Source: Clostridiaceae bacterium BRH_c20a
GTDB lineage: Bacteria; Bacillota; Peptococcia; Peptococcales; BICA1-8
DNA: 45,543 nt
NCBI GenBank assembly: GCA_000961765.1
Contig: LADT01000037.1
Span: 1-45,543, forward strand
Direction of reading: 5' to 3'
Both the position numbers and the translations under genes were made by a program. This document shows, in pieces, positions 33,613-41,944 of the stretch; the first letter of the stretch is position 1, and every line of letters starts with the position of its first letter. The notes below the pieces were generated by a model. The model made no database searches, had not been told where the DNA came from, and worked only from the letters and a program-made list of their open reading frames with translations.

Positions 33613-33802
33613 TCCGCATTCACCCCATCCCTAAATTTCTAATTAATATTCTAATTCTAAGATACTGGAATATACATAAAATGGCAACTACTTATCTTTT
33701 CACATCTCACAAAACCTTCTTGTTCTATAAAGTCTACAACTAGACACTTTTCACTTTCCACCCGCATAAAATATTGCAGTAAAAAAATTAGAGGTGAGAG
33801 TA

Positions 33803-34384
33803 ATGTTTAGACTAGCACGAAGCGGTCATATTGAAATTGATCTTTTACGACGCCAACTAAGCTTTTATCAGGGTAGCCTATTGGTCGGAACTTACCCTAT
33901 TGCCATAGGTAAACCATCTACACCAAGCCCTGTTGGAGAATGGTCAGTAATTAATAAAAAAATATTGAACTATGAAAGTGTCTTTGGGACCCGTTGGATG
34001 GGACTTAGTAATCCCGGCTATGGAGTTCACGGAACTAATAATCCTAGTTCTATTGGTAATGCAGTCTCAAACGGCTGTATACGGATGTATAATCATGATG
34101 TTGAGCCACTGTTTAGTAAAGTAAGTATAGGAACCAGGGTAGTGATCCATAAAGGTGTTAATCCGGGGTCAAATTATGAACACCCAAATTACACAGTAGT
34201 ACCCGAAAACCCTCCATCCAAACCAAACTACCAGCCATCCCAAAGGACCTATCAAATAAAGTCCGGAGACACCTTGTGGGCGATAGCTAAAAAATTAGAT
34301 ATCTCTCTGAATGAGTTAATTAAGGTAAACCCCACTGTTAACCCAAACAATTTAATGGTAGGCCAGGTCATTAATTTACCGTAA
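33803..34384 (+). CDS. YkuD-type L,D-transpeptidase with C-terminal LysM
   Basis: A 193-residue protein, start ATG 33803 with GAGGTGA upstream. The YkuD catalytic domain is first (about 1-125): H76 in HGTNNP and catalytic C92 in SNGCIRM. A Pro-rich linker (about 128-147) and one LysM domain (148-193, YQIKSGDTLWAIAKKL) follow. Bacillus YkuD has the reverse order (LysM then catalytic). It should act on peptidoglycan, yet I see no signal peptide or membrane helix at either start, so export is unexplained; spore-associated use is possible. It stands alone, with a terminator hairpin after it. Confidence 0.93.
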   Translation: MFRLARSGHIEIDLLRRQLSFYQGSLLVGTYPIAIGKPSTPSPVGEWSVINKKILNYESVFGTRWMGLSNPGYGVHGTNNPSSIGNAVSNGCIRMYNHDVEPLFSKVSIGTRVVIHKGVNPGSNYEHPNYTVVPENPPSKPNYQPSQRTYQIKSGDTLWAIAKKLDISLNELIKVNPTVNPNNLMVGQVINLP

Positions 34385-34388
34385 AGGA

Positions 34389-34414
34389 GAAGTCCGGGGA
34401 TTCACCCGGACTTC
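34389..34414. terminator. Convergent hairpin between L,D-transpeptidase and MarR genes
   Basis: GAAGTCCGGG-GATTCA-CCCGGACTTC is a perfect 10-bp stem directly after the transpeptidase stop. On the minus strand it is followed by TCCTTT; on the plus strand by TTCAG. It can serve both converging transcripts, with a weak T-tail on each. Confidence 0.65.
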
Positions 34415-34452
34415 TTCAGATTGCAGAGAGCGGGGCGGCTGGAAAGCGCCCC

Positions 34453-34902
34453 CTACTGTTTAATCTCCCCGACACAGTAATCAGTATTAACAGCCATTCT
34501 TTTCAAAAGTCTGACCACTTGTTCCTTTTCCTCCTTGGAAAAATCTTTAGTAAGCATATCCGTCCAATTTTCTACTACCCTTTTTAAAACTGGTTTTATA
34601 GTTAATGATTTCTCTGTAACTCTAATAATATTTGCCCTTCTATCATTGGGGTCAGCTCTTCTAATTATATATCCTTCTTTTTCGAGCTTTTTAATAGCCC
34701 GAGCCGTAGTCCCTTTATCAATTTGTAGCAAAGCAGATAAGTTTTCTTGGCTAATACCATCCTGGTGAAGTAAAACAGCGAGAAACATCCCCTGCCCACT
34801 GCCAAGATTATAAGCCTTCAATTCCTTATCAAGATACGATTGTCCAGTTCTATACAAGACAGAAAGCCAGGGGCCAATTGCTTTATCTTTAGCATCCATC
34901 AT
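34453..34902 (-). CDS. MarR-family transcriptional regulator
   Basis: A 149-residue winged-helix regulator. The core is HQDGISQENLSALLQIDKGTTARAIKKLEKEGYIIRRADPNDRR (about 45-90), the standard MarR wing. The only Cys is near the C-terminus (C143), so it is not an OhrR-type N-terminal-Cys sensor. It follows the MATE gene by 10 bp and has a good site (GGAGG). It likely represses its own operon and perhaps msrA through the GTTGC/GCAAC palindromes at 36323-36383. ATG 34899 is an equally good start. Confidence 0.93.
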   Translation of the reverse strand: MMDAKDKAIGPWLSVLYRTGQSYLDKELKAYNLGSGQGMFLAVLLHQDGISQENLSALLQIDKGTTARAIKKLEKEGYIIRRADPNDRRANIIRVTEKSLTIKPVLKRVVENWTDMLTKDFSKEEKEQVVRLLKRMAVNTDYCVGEIKQ

Positions 34903-34912
34903 TATCCCTCCG

Positions 34913-36286
34913 TTACTTAACTGGTTCAGGTACCAGGCTTTCTAGATGCTTGGTATCCAGACTTTTTAATTCCATTAAAAGCCATGTCCCGGTCAATAAC
35001 GCTGAACCTAAGTCTGCAATGGGTCCTGCATATAATATGCCGTTGAAACCATAATATTTGGGTAAAATTAAGATTAAAGGGATTAATAGCAATACCTGCC
35101 TGGATAAAGTTAAAAACATAGCCTGCTTAGGCTTGCCTACTGCTTGGAAATAATTTGCTCCTACTACCTGAAATCCGATTATTGGTAAACCAATGAGGAA
35201 AATTGTTAAAGCATGCGACCCTAGCTTGATAAGTTCTTGGTCTTCTTTGTTAAAGAAAGCAATAATTTCCGCCGGAAATATTCTAGTAGCTATAAATCCA
35301 ATACTCACCACTAAAGTAGCGGCAAAAATTGCCAATTTTAAAGCCTCTTTTACACGATCAAAGTTTTTAGCCCCATAATTATAACCAATAATAGGCTGTG
35401 CTCCCTGATTAATTCCAAACACAGGCATTAAAATAAGCATCATTGCACTATTAATTATCCCCATGCCCGCAATAGCCGTATCACCACCATAATAACTTAA
35501 GGAATTATTCAAAATTACATTTAGTAAACTAGCCGCCATTTGCATAGCAAAAGGGGGCGAGCCGATGGCTATAATTTTTTCTACAATATACCACTTAAGC
35601 CTAAGATTAGCCCGCCGTAGCTTTAAAGTACTATGGCCGCTTAAAAAGTAGTAAAGCACCCAACCCGCAGAAATCATCTGAGAGATTATTGTTGCAAAGG
35701 CTGCACCTTTCATCCCCCAGTTAAAGATAAAAATAAATACATAATCTAATATAATATTGGTAATGGCCCCAATAAGCATAGTATACATAGCGACCTTGGG
35801 GTTCCCTTCAGCCCGGATAAAGTTATTCATCCCAAATCCTATGGCCATAAAAACATTACCCCATAAAATTATGTGCATATAGTCTTTGGCATAGGGCAGT
35901 ATACTTTCCGTTGCACCAAAAAGTATTAGTAAAGAATCAATAAATATTAACCCTAATACAGATATTACCAAAGAAACTATAACTAGGAGAGTTGCTGCAT
36001 TACCCATGATTAGTTCTGCCTCGTCAATTTTCTTTTCGCCTAACCTAATAGATACAAGAGCATTAGCACCAAATGCTATTAACATGGCAAAAGCCATTCC
36101 TACTATCATAACAGGGAAGCCTATTGTTATCCCCGCGATGCCTAATGAGCCTACTCCATTACCAATAAAAATCCTGTCTACAACATTATATAGTGCATTT
36201 ACCAGCATTCCGATAATTGCCGGTATAGAGAACTTTAGTAAAAGCTTGGATACCTTTTCCTCCCCTAGCTGTTTTGAGCGATCCAT
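34913..36286 (-). CDS. MATE-family multidrug efflux protein
   Basis: A 457-residue membrane protein with 12 hydrophobic helices. ATG 36286 is chosen because AGGGAGGC lies upstream; longer in-frame starts lie in the palindromic promoter. Family features: KLLLKFSIPAIIGMLVNALYNVVDRIFIG at the N-terminus, NPKVAMYTMLIGAITNIILDYVFIF, and FGINQGAQPIIGYNYGAKN. It exports cationic drugs or dyes with Na+ or H+ drive. It forms an operon with the marR-like gene and shares a divergent control region with msrA. Confidence 0.94.
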   Translation of the reverse strand: MDRSKQLGEEKVSKLLLKFSIPAIIGMLVNALYNVVDRIFIGNGVGSLGIAGITIGFPVMIVGMAFAMLIAFGANALVSIRLGEKKIDEAELIMGNAATLLVIVSLVISVLGLIFIDSLLILFGATESILPYAKDYMHIILWGNVFMAIGFGMNNFIRAEGNPKVAMYTMLIGAITNIILDYVFIFIFNWGMKGAAFATIISQMISAGWVLYYFLSGHSTLKLRRANLRLKWYIVEKIIAIGSPPFAMQMAASLLNVILNNSLSYYGGDTAIAGMGIINSAMMLILMPVFGINQGAQPIIGYNYGAKNFDRVKEALKLAIFAATLVVSIGFIATRIFPAEIIAFFNKEDQELIKLGSHALTIFLIGLPIIGFQVVGANYFQAVGKPKQAMFLTLSRQVLLLIPLILILPKYYGFNGILYAGPIADLGSALLTGTWLLMELKSLDTKHLESLVPEPVK

Positions 36287-36322
36287 AAAATTATGCCTCC
36301 CTAGAAATAAAATAAAGCATTT

Positions 36323-36336
36323 GTTGCACATGCAAC
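36323..36336. promoter_or_regulatory. GTTGCACATGCAAC operator-like palindrome
   Basis: This 6-2-6 inverted repeat has the same GTTGC/GCAAC half-sites as the centre of the adjacent 46-bp palindrome. It lies at the expected transcription start of the MATE-MarR operon. The paired MarR protein is the obvious candidate ligand. Confidence 0.6.
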
Positions 36337-36337
36337 T

Positions 36338-36383
36338 ATTATATGAGAAACTAGTTGCGCGCGCAACTAGTTTCTCATATAAT
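36338..36383. promoter_or_regulatory. 46-bp perfect palindrome holding two divergent promoters
   Basis: The left arm (36338-36360) and right arm (36361-36383) are exact reverse complements; the centre reads AGTTGCGCGCGCAACT. On each strand TTGCGC is exactly 17 bp from TATAAT: minus -35 36366-36361 and -10 36343-36338; plus -35 36355-36360 and -10 36378-36383. Both promoters overlap, one facing MATE-MarR and one facing msrA. The core GTTGC/GCAAC pair is a MarR-type operator. Confidence 0.75.
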
Positions 36384-36399
36384 TTTGACACCATTTACT

Positions 36400-36413
36400 C
36401 TATGTATACATAG
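36400..36413. promoter_or_regulatory. CTATGTATACATAG palindrome in the msrA leader
   Basis: This is a perfect 14-bp palindrome about 10-25 nt downstream of the predicted msrA start. A second small hairpin CACCT-CTC-AGGTG follows at 36415-36427. They may be an operator for another regulator or leader structure. Confidence 0.4.
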
Positions 36414-36503
36414 GCACCTCTCAGGTGAAAATATTAACATTACTATTGGGCTTTTTTTAAAATATTTAATTTAAGTACTTACCAGCGCAGGAGGTCTAAA
36501 ACA

Positions 36504-37058
36504 ATGCAAAATCATATGAACAACTTATCCTCAAATAATGAAAAAGCAACCTTTGCCGGAGGTTGCTTTTGGTGCCTGGTTCCACCTTTTCAAAATTTGG
36601 AGGGAGTCGGCGATATAAAGACAGGTTATATCGGGGGCAGGACCCCCTGTCCCACCTACGAGGAGGTATGCACCGGGGAGACTGGACATTATGAAGCGGT
36701 ACAGATAACCTTTGATCCCCAACAGGTTAGTTATGAAGAACTGCTTAATATTTTTTGGCGGCAAATAGAACCTACCGATTTTGCAGGGCAGTTCGCTGAC
36801 CGGGGTAGCCAATACCGAACCGCTATTTTTTACCACTCCCCCCAGCAAAGACAGGCCGCGGAAAAATCCAAGGAGGAACTGGAGAGAGCTAGTTATTTCT
36901 CCACTCCCATTGTGACAGAAATTATAAAAGCCCTCGAATTCTACCCTGCAGAAGATTATCATCAAGACTATTATTTGAAAAACCCCATCCATTACCAAAG
37001 TTATAAAATTAGTTCCGGCAGGGAGGCCTATATTAAATCCCAAAAAAATAATGACTGA
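36504..37058 (+). CDS. msrA: Peptide methionine sulfoxide reductase A
   Basis: A 184-residue MsrA with catalytic C21 in AGGCFWC. Substrate-binding landmarks are GYIGG, YEEVCTGETGHYEAVQI and YHQDYYLKNP. It reduces methionine-S-sulfoxide in proteins and free methionine in the cytoplasm. The ribosome binding site AGGAGG lies 8 nt before ATG. Expression appears to come from the plus-strand promoter inside the 46-bp palindrome, so it may be coregulated with the MATE-MarR operon, a link between drug and oxidant stress. No MsrB domain is fused. Confidence 0.96.
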   Translation: MQNHMNNLSSNNEKATFAGGCFWCLVPPFQNLEGVGDIKTGYIGGRTPCPTYEEVCTGETGHYEAVQITFDPQQVSYEELLNIFWRQIEPTDFAGQFADRGSQYRTAIFYHSPQQRQAAEKSKEELERASYFSTPIVTEIIKALEFYPAEDYHQDYYLKNPIHYQSYKISSGREAYIKSQKNND

Positions 37059-37089
37059 GCTTTTGTACTAAATTTACCCTCGTGGATAC

Positions 37090-37118
37090 AACCTGAGCTG
37101 GTTTGACCAGCTCAGGTT
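37090..37118. terminator. Hairpin between msrA and the MFS gene
   Basis: AACCTGAGCTGG-TTTGA-CCAGCTCAGGTT is a perfect 12-bp stem, followed on the plus strand by AATCATCGTTTTTAAT. It probably ends msrA and, on the other strand, the converging MFS transcript. Confidence 0.7.
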
Positions 37119-37203
37119 AATCATCGTTTTTAATGCCTCCATTATCTGCTACTTATATTAGTTTTTATAGTATTTTGATCTTTTCGAAAGGCAACTCCCC
37201 GTC

Positions 37204-38475
37204 CTAATCTTTAGCTTTCCTCTCCCGTAAAAATATTAAACTTAGAATGAACGCTAAAGATGAAAAACATAAGTAAATCAGAAAACCTTTTTGGTAATCA
37301 GCTACATTATAGATTCTTGCTCCACCTACTAAAAGACCATCCCAATTAAGATCTAGTATAAAACCTACCATTGTGTTTAAAATTGCCGCACCAATAAAGG
37401 GGGCAAAGTTAATAAAACCTGTCGCAAGCCCCGAATACTGAAGAGGACTCATTTCCTTTACATTTACAAATAATAACATTATCAAAATTCCTGTAAACCC
37501 CATAACAAAAAATATTAAAGGTACTAGCCAACTTACGGGCATACATCTAAAAATTAATATTAAGATTGCCCAAAGCATAGTAAAAATACCTACAATTACC
37601 TGAATAATTCTTTTACGACTGCTGAATATTCTTTCTATAGGCCCCATAAATAAAGAACCCATGGTGACCCCGAAGGTAAAAATCAGGATATAATTAGCAG
37701 CACTACTTCTAGATATTTGATAGACATGCATCAGATAAGGTATCCCCCACAGGCCGGAAAAACTCGCGATTGTACCCATAACACTAAACACAATTAGGAA
37801 ATTAACCCACATCTGTGGATTGGTTATAATCAATTTTAGGCCATGAGAGATTTTGTTATCTGAATTTCCTTTTGGTATTACTAGCTCTTGATTACTGTCC
37901 TCTGGATAATCCCGCACAATAAACCATAGCATAAATACAAGAAGAAAAGAAAACACTCCAATTGAGGTCAAAGACACCCGCCAACCCACCAGAGTAACAA
38001 GTAGTGCCAAAGGTGCAGATGCCAACATCCCACCGACATTTCCAACTAGGGAAGTCCATCCTGTTAGAGTTGAAAATCTATTAGGAGGAAACCACACTGA
38101 AATAATTTTTAAAATAGAAACAAAAATAGTTGCAAAACTGGCCCCCATCAAAAATCGGGAGAAAAATATTACATAAACCGAATTACTGAAAGAGAAAAGG
38201 AATGTCGCTAATGTAGCAATTGACATTCCCACTGTGGTAATTTTTCGGGGTCCATATTTATCTGCCATTATGCCCACAGGTATTTGCATAAAGGCATATG
38301 CATAAAAGTACATTGATGAAAGATTGCTTAATTGTACACCGGTTAAATTAAGCTCACCAGCTAAATCAGTAGCTATTACTGCGATTGAGTAGCGCTGAAT
38401 AAATACGATTAAAAATGCGCTACACATAGTACCCCAGATAATCCAACGATATTTGAAATATGTTTCTTGCACCAC
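37204..38475 (-). CDS. MFS transporter
   Basis: A 423-residue major facilitator protein with 12 hydrophobic helices. The helix 2-3 loop reads GIMADKYGPRKITTVG, the MFS GxxxDxxGxR signature. N-terminus YFKYRWIIWGTMCSAFLIVFIQRYSIAVI and FSRFLMGASFATIF resemble the anion:cation/ACS-type (sugar acid, hexuronate) branch. The start is GTG 38475 with AAAGGGG upstream. It is monocistronic by spacing. Substrate unknown. Confidence 0.92.
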   Translation of the reverse strand: MVQETYFKYRWIIWGTMCSAFLIVFIQRYSIAVIATDLAGELNLTGVQLSNLSSMYFYAYAFMQIPVGIMADKYGPRKITTVGMSIATLATFLFSFSNSVYVIFFSRFLMGASFATIFVSILKIISVWFPPNRFSTLTGWTSLVGNVGGMLASAPLALLVTLVGWRVSLTSIGVFSFLLVFMLWFIVRDYPEDSNQELVIPKGNSDNKISHGLKLIITNPQMWVNFLIVFSVMGTIASFSGLWGIPYLMHVYQISRSSAANYILIFTFGVTMGSLFMGPIERIFSSRKRIIQVIVGIFTMLWAILILIFRCMPVSWLVPLIFFVMGFTGILIMLLFVNVKEMSPLQYSGLATGFINFAPFIGAAILNTMVGFILDLNWDGLLVGGARIYNVADYQKGFLIYLCFSSLAFILSLIFLRERKAKD

Positions 38476-38771
38476 CTTAATTCCCCTTTATTTTCTGCAA
38501 ATTTTTTGACAATAATATTTTCCAACTCCACTTTAATTCCAGGTGATACAATACCTATTAGCTCTATCCCCTTTGTAAGCATGGGTCTGTCATAGCTATC
38601 ATACCTGATTCTTAATATCTCTTCTAAATGTTATTACAAATTATAAGTTTAATCTACCTTTTTTTAATTAAACTTAGGTTCTCGTATTGGCAGTTGATTA
38701 TATCATCGTATCTCTTTAAAATTTCTAATCTTTTTTTAATAATCACTGGAATTTGATTTTAATTCCCAATT
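38476..38771. other. 296-bp gap with one weak inverted repeat
   Basis: The gap between the M23 peptidase and MFS genes is AT-rich and non-coding on both strands. Only AAGTTTAAT (38645-38653) and ATTAAACTT (38667-38675) form a clean 9-bp inverted repeat, without a T-run. No promoter could be assigned with confidence. Confidence 0.4.
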
Positions 38772-40409
38772 TTAATTTTGCATATACTCTAGATAATTAG
38801 CATATGTAATTGGTTGCCCTACGATAAGAAAACCAGGTTCAATATTCATAGTATAATGGGACAAGGTAAAGTGTAGATGAGGACCGGTGGAAAAGCCGGT
38901 TGTTCCAACGGTTCCAATCTTCTGCTCCCGCTCAACCATTTCACCAGCATTCACAAAGCTTTCATGCATGTGATAATACACGCTAAATAATCCTTCCCCA
39001 TGATCAACTACGATGGTATTACCGGTGAGAATTAGCGGCATAGCCAATACTACTTTGCCCCGATTGATGGCTTTAATTTCTGTTCCGGCGGGTGCAGCTA
39101 TATCCAATCCAGAATGCCTGGAAGAAGTTGGTGCACCATTGACATAACGTGTTTGCCCAAATTCCGTGCTTAGACGACCTTTAGTTGGCAAAACAAAAGG
39201 TTCCGTATAATATCTTTCTGGTCCAGATTGTTTCCGAACAGGGGTAAAATATTTAGCAAATTCTTCATATGCAGCATCATTTCTCGTTCCTTGCTCTATT
39301 TGCTCATCGATAACTAGATGCTGAATATTGTAACTATGGGCAACTACCTCAATCTCTTGAGAAAACTCAGTACCTTTTTTCTTATTTCCATATTTCACCT
39401 GATATCGTCCAGGCTTAATACTGTAATTTGTAGGAATATACCCTCTAATAAGGCCATCCTGTTTATACCAGCGAAACTCCTTATATATGGATTGCTCAAG
39501 GAAAATGTCCTCCTGATTTTCCACGTTGTAAACTGAAACCTCAATCATATCCCCCTGAGTAATCCGTTGTTTAGAAAATACAAATTCCTCCGGAAAATCT
39601 AATAATACCGGGATATTAATTACAGATTCCCCCCGATAACTCTTAGTTTCATCTTTCCAGGCCATTGTTAATTCATAAGAAAAGTTACCGCTGTTATTTG
39701 GAAAAGGCAGTTGATTTAAATCTACCTGTTCTTCAAAAACAACTCTTTCTGTAGCTAAATTTACAACTTTCAAATGGGAATAATCAGGTGCCTTATCGGT
39801 TCCCACTTCTAACTTATCATCCCTTGAGAGAATAGTCACATTATCGTTAATTATTGCATCCTTATTAAGATCAAATTTTTGTGTACTCCATTGTCCGTCA
39901 TGCTTTAGATAGCTCCATTTCTTATCAATTCTATTAAATAGTACCTGGTCTCCGTTAAGGGTTATCTGTAATGCGGGTTCAAGACGATCAGAGTAAATAT
40001 GGTAGAATCCAGCATGATTGTAGAAGAAATTTGGCTCCCCCACTTTGTAGAAATTAGCCTGATGGTCCTGTAAAAACACAGCTGCATTTTCTGTAAAAAT
40101 TACAGTGTACCCTCTGGAAAATCCCCAGCTATTATGTAGAACCATTTTATACTGATGAGTAATCTGCTGTGGCTTAAAATCCTCTTTTGTAACCGAGTCT
40201 AAGGCTTCACCAAAGTGTGCCCTCTCCTCGGGTGACAGCAAGAAGTAGTCTCGGGTATTGGTTTTTGAAATAGCTTCGGTAATAAGTCGGATATCCATTG
40301 CTTTTAGATTTTGTTCATTAAATGTACTGCTAAAATATAAGAAAGTAAAAATGCCTATCACTACTAGTAACAGAATTGATAGTATTATTTTAAATGGTAA
40401 TTTGTTCAT
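38772..40409 (-). CDS. Membrane-anchored M23 (LytM-type) metallopeptidase
   Basis: A 545-residue protein with one N-terminal membrane helix (about 7-28) and a long extracytoplasmic region (30-400, probably beta-rich). The C-terminal M23 domain (about 415-530) has HSGLDIAAPAGTEIKAINRGKVV with the first metal His/Asp, then HMHESF and GPHLHFTLSH with the HxH motif. It should cut peptidoglycan cross-links. The catalytic His and Asp residues are intact, so it is likely active rather than a LytM activator. It is a solitary gene; the start ATG has GGGGAGG upstream. Confidence 0.93.
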   Translation of the reverse strand: MNKLPFKIILSILLLVVIGIFTFLYFSSTFNEQNLKAMDIRLITEAISKTNTRDYFLLSPEERAHFGEALDSVTKEDFKPQQITHQYKMVLHNSWGFSRGYTVIFTENAAVFLQDHQANFYKVGEPNFFYNHAGFYHIYSDRLEPALQITLNGDQVLFNRIDKKWSYLKHDGQWSTQKFDLNKDAIINDNVTILSRDDKLEVGTDKAPDYSHLKVVNLATERVVFEEQVDLNQLPFPNNSGNFSYELTMAWKDETKSYRGESVINIPVLLDFPEEFVFSKQRITQGDMIEVSVYNVENQEDIFLEQSIYKEFRWYKQDGLIRGYIPTNYSIKPGRYQVKYGNKKKGTEFSQEIEVVAHSYNIQHLVIDEQIEQGTRNDAAYEEFAKYFTPVRKQSGPERYYTEPFVLPTKGRLSTEFGQTRYVNGAPTSSRHSGLDIAAPAGTEIKAINRGKVVLAMPLILTGNTIVVDHGEGLFSVYYHMHESFVNAGEMVEREQKIGTVGTTGFSTGPHLHFTLSHYTMNIEPGFLIVGQPITYANYLEYMQN

Positions 40410-40647
40410 GATGCCTCCCCAAGGCCTAGTCTTTATAAAACCATTTCTCTCTTACTAAACATTATATACTAGCGTGAACTGCTTTTTAAGTAATTTAATA
40501 GTAATAAATTAAAACGGGGGCTGTTCTCATACTATGTTGAAATATTAAAGGTACATATCTTTAATAATCTCACCAGCTTTGTTTTTTATTTAAAACATTC
40601 TCTTCTGAAATCATAGCATCGGCAATATTGGTAGACGTAATGAGCCA

Positions 40648-41325
40648 TTAATTTACTTCATACGGCCGGTCATTAAGGTTTTTTTGAGCCCCATACTTTT
40701 TTGCTTGAATTCGCCAGCCAAACTGACCAAATATAAAATATAACCAATGAGGAACAAATGGTTTAGCCATTAATTTTATTGCTTCCTCCGGAATATGCTT
40801 ACCGTCCGCAATAGCTGACGCTGTAAGATCCAACGACTTTACTACATTCCTTACCATTCCTCCTAGACTATTTATGGGACGACTGTCAATCGAACCTCCA
40901 CCACCCAGAGCAAGCCCCCCAGCCCATTCAAAACTTGATGCGTTTGCAAAGTGGCGATAAATGCTAAGAGCTGTATGATTTTGGTGGGCCTCAGGAAAGC
41001 CGGAATTACAAATAGCTAACATTATGGGTCTTTTTATATGTTCTCGAGCTATTCTATCGTTACTAATCAACTCCATTGCTTTAGTGACTATTGCTGGAGC
41101 ACTGTCCAAATATAGAGGGGATGATAGAATCAAAATATCACAATTGTTTATAGCCGAAATCAGTTCATTAATTCCATCTTCTTGTTTTAGTATTTGAATG
41201 AGTTTAATCTTCTCTCCTTCAATATCATATTGACGCAATTTATCCAATAGATAATCTCCAACTGCTTCAGAAGTACTTGAGGCTGGTTTCGGGCTGCCTA
41301 TTAATAATAATGCTCTTTTATTCAT
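40648..41325 (-). CDS. Flavodoxin-fold NAD(P)H-dependent oxidoreductase
   Basis: A 225-residue flavodoxin-fold protein. The FMN phosphate loop is LIGSPKPASSTSEA (7-20). Mid-protein LILSSPLYLDSAPAIVTKAMELI corresponds to the second FMN loop. It overlaps the next flavoprotein gene by 4 bp (ATGA), so the pair is coupled. The C-terminal third (FVPHWLYFIFGQFGWRIQAKKYG) is hydrophobic and unlike short NADPH-FMN reductases. It is likely a reductase of quinones or aromatic compounds; partner and substrate unknown. After its stop codon the frame stays open for 25 further codons. Confidence 0.85.
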   Translation of the reverse strand: MNKRALLLIGSPKPASSTSEAVGDYLLDKLRQYDIEGEKIKLIQILKQEDGINELISAINNCDILILSSPLYLDSAPAIVTKAMELISNDRIAREHIKRPIMLAICNSGFPEAHQNHTALSIYRHFANASSFEWAGGLALGGGGSIDSRPINSLGGMVRNVVKSLDLTASAIADGKHIPEEAIKLMAKPFVPHWLYFIFGQFGWRIQAKKYGAQKNLNDRPYEVN

Positions 41326-41897
41326 TTGACTGCCCCCGCTTCCTTAAGAACTTCAAAAACCTCTTGTCCTAAACCTTGGGCTGCCTCGTTATTCAAAAAT
41401 ACCCTACTTAAGTAAACTGGGCTATGCATATTAATTGCATTCCTCTTAACAAGATACTGAAAAGTATCAATTAACTCTTGTTTGTTTTCGGTTAGGGTAC
41501 CTATACTTATGACCTTTGGGTAACGTTTGTATCGTGGTTTATGATGCACCTCACCATTAATCTTTTTAAAAAATGGTGAAATAATTGGTATTAAGCGGTC
41601 AAGTGCTTTTTTTACTTCGTAAGAATATCCCCCAAAAGTAACTAATGAAACAGAAATAACCAGATCACTCTGTACGACAGACTTGGCTAAGTCTCGTCCT
41701 GCATCATTTATTACGCAAATACCAGGTGTTTTTACCCAGCAACCAAAGCACCCGAGGCAACTTTCAATTCTAGTATCGCAAAGCTCTATGACTTCAACTT
41801 TGTTATCATGTTTCTCAAGCTCATTGACAAAAATATCACATAACTGTTGAGAAAAGGCATCATCTTTACTTGAACCATTTAAAAGCAAAACTTGCAT
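41322..41897 (-). CDS. Iron-sulfur flavoprotein-like (flavodoxin family)
   Basis: A 191-residue flavodoxin-fold protein with start ATG 41897 (TTAGGAGGC upstream). The FMN loop is LNGSSKDDAFSQQLC. The motif CLGCFGCWVKTPGIC (about 46-60) is the compact Cys motif of archaeal/clostridial iron-sulfur flavoproteins and related quinone reductases, which can hold a [4Fe-4S] cluster near FMN. It would be an oxygen-sensitive electron-transfer protein. The ATGA overlap with the next gene pairs it with the flavodoxin-fold protein downstream. Confidence 0.85.
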   Translation of the reverse strand: MQVLLLNGSSKDDAFSQQLCDIFVNELEKHDNKVEVIELCDTRIESCLGCFGCWVKTPGICVINDAGRDLAKSVVQSDLVISVSLVTFGGYSYEVKKALDRLIPIISPFFKKINGEVHHKPRYKRYPKVISIGTLTENKQELIDTFQYLVKRNAINMHSPVYLSRVFLNNEAAQGLGQEVFEVLKEAGAVK

Positions 41898-41944
41898 AAT
41901 AAGCCTCCTAATTAGTCCCATTCTAATGTTCATTATAAAAGAAT

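Noticed and set aside
36287-36394. N-terminal extension of the MATE protein
   Set aside because: The codons overlap the palindromic promoter and the predicted transcription start; AGGGAGGC precedes ATG 36286.
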